Shown piece by piece: positions 61,935 to 64,000 of a stretch of 64,000 nt of DNA. The notes under the pieces are model-generated. The model ran no database searches and had not been told where the DNA came from. It saw nothing but the letters and a program-made list of their open reading frames with translations. Source of the DNA: Curtobacterium sp. MCJR17_055 (lineage in GTDB: Bacteria > Actinomycetota > Actinomycetes > Actinomycetales > Microbacteriaceae); contig NZ_QKLF01000001.1 of NCBI RefSeq assembly GCF_003224335.1, forward strand, positions 62,001-126,000, given 5' to 3'. Positions within the stretch are counted from its first letter, which is position 1; the number at the start of each line of letters is the position of its first letter. The position numbers and the translations under genes are program-made.

Positions 61935-63197
61935 GCCGCGGATGTGTCCCTGCCCGCGCACGAGCCACTTGGTACTCGTGAGCTCCGGGAGCCCCATCGG
62001 CCCCCTGGCGTGCAACTTCTGCGTCGAGATCCCGACCTCGGCCCCGAAACCGAACTCGCCCCCGTCGGTGAACCGGGTCGAGGCGTTCACCATGACGACG
62101 GCGGAGTCGACCCCGGCCAGGAAGTGCTCCGCCGTGTCGACGTCGTTCGTCACGATCGACTCGGTGTGGTGCGTCGACCACCGGGCGATGTGCGCCATGG
62201 CCGCGTCCACGTCCGGCACGACCCGGATCGACAGGTCGAGGTCCATCGACTCGGTCGCCCAGTCGGCCTCGGTCGCGCGCAGGACCCCGGGCACGATCGT
62301 CCGCGTGGCGTCGTCGCCACGGAGGGTCACCCCGGCGCCACGGAGCCGGTCGGCGAGCACGGGCAACAGCCGTTCCGCGGCCCGCTCGTGCACCAGCAGG
62401 GTCTCGAGGGCGTTGCACACGCTCGGCCGCTGCACCTTGCTGTTCAGGACGATGTCCACGGCCCGGTCGAGCGGCGCGGACTCGTCGAGGAACACGTGCA
62501 CGACCCCGGCCCCGGTCTCGATCACCGGCACCTGGGACTCGGTCACGACGGTCTGGATCAGGGAGGCGCTCCCCCGCGGGATGAGCACGTCGACGAGCCC
62601 ACGGGCACGCATGAGCTCGGTCGCGCCCTGCCGGCCGAACTCGTCGATGGTCTGGACCAGTTCCCGCGGGAGTCCGACCGAGGCGACGGCGTCCTGGATC
62701 CGTGCGACCAGGACCGCGTTCGTCCGCTGCGCCGCCGACCCGCCGCGCAGGACGACCGCGTTGCCGGACTTCAGGGCCAGGGAGGCGATGTCGACGGTCA
62801 CGTTCGGTCGTGCTTCGTAGATCGCGCCGACGACCCCGAACGGCACGCGGACCTGCGTGAGTTGCAGGCCGTTCGGCAGGACCGATCCCCGGACGTGCTG
62901 GCCGACCGGGTCGGTCAGGCCGACGACGTGCTCGACGGCGTCCGCGAGGGCATCGACCCGGGCCACGTCGAGCCGCAGTCGGTCGAGCAGACCCGACGAC
63001 AGGCCGGCGTCCTCCCCCGCGACGAGGTCCTCGTGGTTCGCCGTCACGATCTCGGCCGTGCCCGCACGCAGCTCGAGCGCGATCGCGCGGAGGGCGGCGT
63101 CCTTGACGGCGGTCGTCGCGGTCGCGAGCGCCGTCGACGCGGAGCGTGCGGCGGTCAGGACGTCGACCAGGGTCAGAGCGGGGGCGGTGCGGGACAT
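61932..63197 (-). CDS. proA: Glutamate-5-semialdehyde dehydrogenase
   Basis: Second enzyme of proline synthesis, reducing glutamyl phosphate with NADPH; 421 residues. Features: VRVPFGVVGAIYEARPNVTVDIASLALKSGN (N-terminal), the catalytic Cys of VQRPSVCNALETLLVH, and the C-terminal GGEFGFGAEVGISTQKLHARGPMGL. ATG start six bases from TACGAT, predicting a leaderless message, so proA is probably transcribed apart from proB, with a hairpin between them. Confidence 0.96.
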   Translation of the reverse strand: MSRTAPALTLVDVLTAARSASTALATATTAVKDAALRAIALELRAGTAEIVTANHEDLVAGEDAGLSSGLLDRLRLDVARVDALADAVEHVVGLTDPVGQHVRGSVLPNGLQLTQVRVPFGVVGAIYEARPNVTVDIASLALKSGNAVVLRGGSAAQRTNAVLVARIQDAVASVGLPRELVQTIDEFGRQGATELMRARGLVDVLIPRGSASLIQTVVTESQVPVIETGAGVVHVFLDESAPLDRAVDIVLNSKVQRPSVCNALETLLVHERAAERLLPVLADRLRGAGVTLRGDDATRTIVPGVLRATEADWATESMDLDLSIRVVPDVDAAMAHIARWSTHHTESIVTNDVDTAEHFLAGVDSAVVMVNASTRFTDGGEFGFGAEVGISTQKLHARGPMGLPELTSTKWLVRGQGHIRG

Positions 63198-63203
63198 GGA
63201 CCG

Positions 63204-63209
63204 ATCGTA
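63204..63209 (-). promoter_or_regulatory. -10 element of proA, predicted leaderless
   Basis: TACGAT on the minus strand, six bases before the proA ATG. Confidence 0.5.
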
Positions 63210-63251
63210 GACCGGCGACCACCCGCGTGACGCGACCTGTGCACACGGACG

Positions 63252-63265
63252 GGAGGCGCGCCTCC
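63252..63265 (-). terminator. Short palindrome after proB
   Basis: GGAGGCGCGCCTCC, a perfect 14-bp palindrome of the GGGAGGC group, inside GACGG...CCGTC outer arms, between proB and the proA promoter. Confidence 0.5.
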
Positions 63266-63285
63266 AGGCCGTCGACGACCCGCGC

Positions 63286-64000
63286 TCAGGCGCGTGGTGC
63301 GGCCCGGAACCAGGTGCCGACGTGCTCGCCGCCGAGGGCTCGCTCGACGAGCGCGGTGGCCGTGACGAGGACCGCGGTGCCGGCCTCGGCGGCGAGTCGC
63401 GCGGCCGCGACCTTCGTGCCGGCTCCCCCGGTGCCGACCCCGGCGGCACCGATCGAGCCGAAGGTGACGCCGGCGAGCTCGTCGCCGAACCGGACCTCGT
63501 CGATGCGGGTGGCGCCGGGCTGCTCCGGCGGCTTCGTGTACAGGGCCTCGACGTCGGACAGGAGCACGAGGGCGTCGGCCTCGAGCTGCCGGGCGACCAG
63601 TGCCGCGAGCCGGTCGTTGTCACCGAACCGGATCTCGTGGGTGGCGACCGTGTCGTTCTCGTTGACGATCGGGAGCACCCGGAGTTCGAGCAGCCGGTTC
63701 ATCGCACGGCGGGCGTTCACGCGGTGCGTCGGGTTCTGCAGGTCGCCGGCGGTGAGCAGCACCTGGGCCGCGGTGACGCCGTGGCGGTCGAGTTCCTTCT
63801 GGTACCGGAACACGAGGACGGCCTGCCCGGTCGCGGCGGCCGCCTGCTGGGTCGCGAGGTCGTCCGGCCGGCCGTCCAGGCCGAGGAAGGGGAAGCCCGT
63901 CGCGATCGCACCCGAGGACACGAGCACGACCTCGGTCCCACGCCGGTACGCACCGACCAACGCGTCGACCAGGGGGCCGATCTGCCCGGCGTTGTCCCCG
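63286..64000 (-). CDS. proB: Glutamate 5-kinase (5' end outside window)
   Basis: First enzyme of proline synthesis. The visible 237 codons begin within the amino-acid kinase fold: VVLVSSGAIATG, QKELDRHGVTAAQVLLTAGDL, PIVNENDTVATHEIRFGDND and GAAGVGTGGAGTKVAAARLAAEAGT. The product ends soon after the kinase domain (GTWFRAAPRA), so the C-terminal PUA domain of many ProB proteins is absent; this short form is known in several actinobacteria. The 5' end lies beyond position 64000. Confidence 0.95.
   Translation of the reverse strand, partial: GDNAGQIGPLVDALVGAYRRGTEVVLVSSGAIATGFPFLGLDGRPDDLATQQAAAATGQAVLVFRYQKELDRHGVTAAQVLLTAGDLQNPTHRVNARRAMNRLLELRVLPIVNENDTVATHEIRFGDNDRLAALVARQLEADALVLLSDVEALYTKPPEQPGATRIDEVRFGDELAGVTFGSIGAAGVGTGGAGTKVAAARLAAEAGTAVLVTATALVERALGGEHVGTWFRAAPRA

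Noticed and set aside
1-64000. CRISPR arrays, insertion sequences, prophage, integrons, rRNA, tmRNA or RNase P RNA
   Set aside because: No regularly spaced repeats, transposase or integrase genes, or recognisable conserved RNA cores other than one tRNA were seen.

Overview
This 64 kb window is very GC-rich chromosomal DNA of a Gram-positive actinobacterium, best placed in Microbacteriaceae and most like Curtobacterium. That placement is an inference from gene families and order: dapA-rnj-ftsK, pnp followed by an M16 peptidase and dapB, a HelD/HelR RNA polymerase recycling ATPase, mycoredoxin, imuA-imuB-dnaE2 behind TCGAAC-N4-GTTCGA boxes, and proB-proA-nadD-rsfS. There is no insertion sequence, prophage, CRISPR array or rRNA operon. 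Nearly all of it is single-copy core or near-core sequence.

Layout. 1-10 kb: ftsK (cut by the window edge), rnj, dapA, folA-thyA, an SDR epimerase, a small TPR membrane protein, dapB and a GNAT. 10-18 kb: histidine phosphatase and M16 peptidase; a TetR regulator and PEBP protein facing the other way; pnp; a secreted coiled-coil protein; an FMN reductase; rpsO. 18-25 kb: a VanZ-like protein, a membrane-anchored GH6 glycosidase, an M4 protease with its probable emfourin inhibitor, HelR, an aldo/keto reductase and an FKBP. 25-36 kb: MFS exporter, aspartase, PiT phosphate transporter, CPA1 antiporter, a YhgE/Pip-like membrane protein, Nudix hydrolase, pabC, amidohydrolase. 36-50 kb: Fic protein, oligopeptidase B, CYTH-CHAD protein, mycoredoxin, SNF2 ATPase, APH-fold kinase, FUSC transporter and a two-component system. 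50-64 kb: the SOS mutasome imuA-imuB-dnaE2, pabB, aldose epimerase, tRNA-Ala(GGC), rsfS, a disordered membrane-anchored protein, nadD, a 66-residue membrane protein, proA and proB (cut by the window edge).

Genes that work together: dapA and dapB (lysine/diaminopimelate); folA, thyA, pabB and pabC (folate and dTMP); proB and proA (proline); imuA, imuB and dnaE2 (DNA-damage mutagenesis); rnj and pnp (RNA decay); rpsO and rsfS (ribosome); the M4 protease with its inhibitor.

Regulation. More than a dozen genes carry a TANNNT -10 hexamer ending six or seven bases before the start codon, which predicts leaderless mRNAs and fixes several start sites. Long perfect hairpins, many with a GGGAGGC/GCCTCCC core, close many transcription units. 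No wholly new multi-gene system stands out. The best leads are small architectural ones: a shared palindromic divergent -10, a 13-codon minigene at a duplicated TGATG junction, a leaderless upstream ORF, a spacer-free 60-bp palindrome, a dual-LexA leaderless promoter, and a Fic protein with an altered inhibitory motif.
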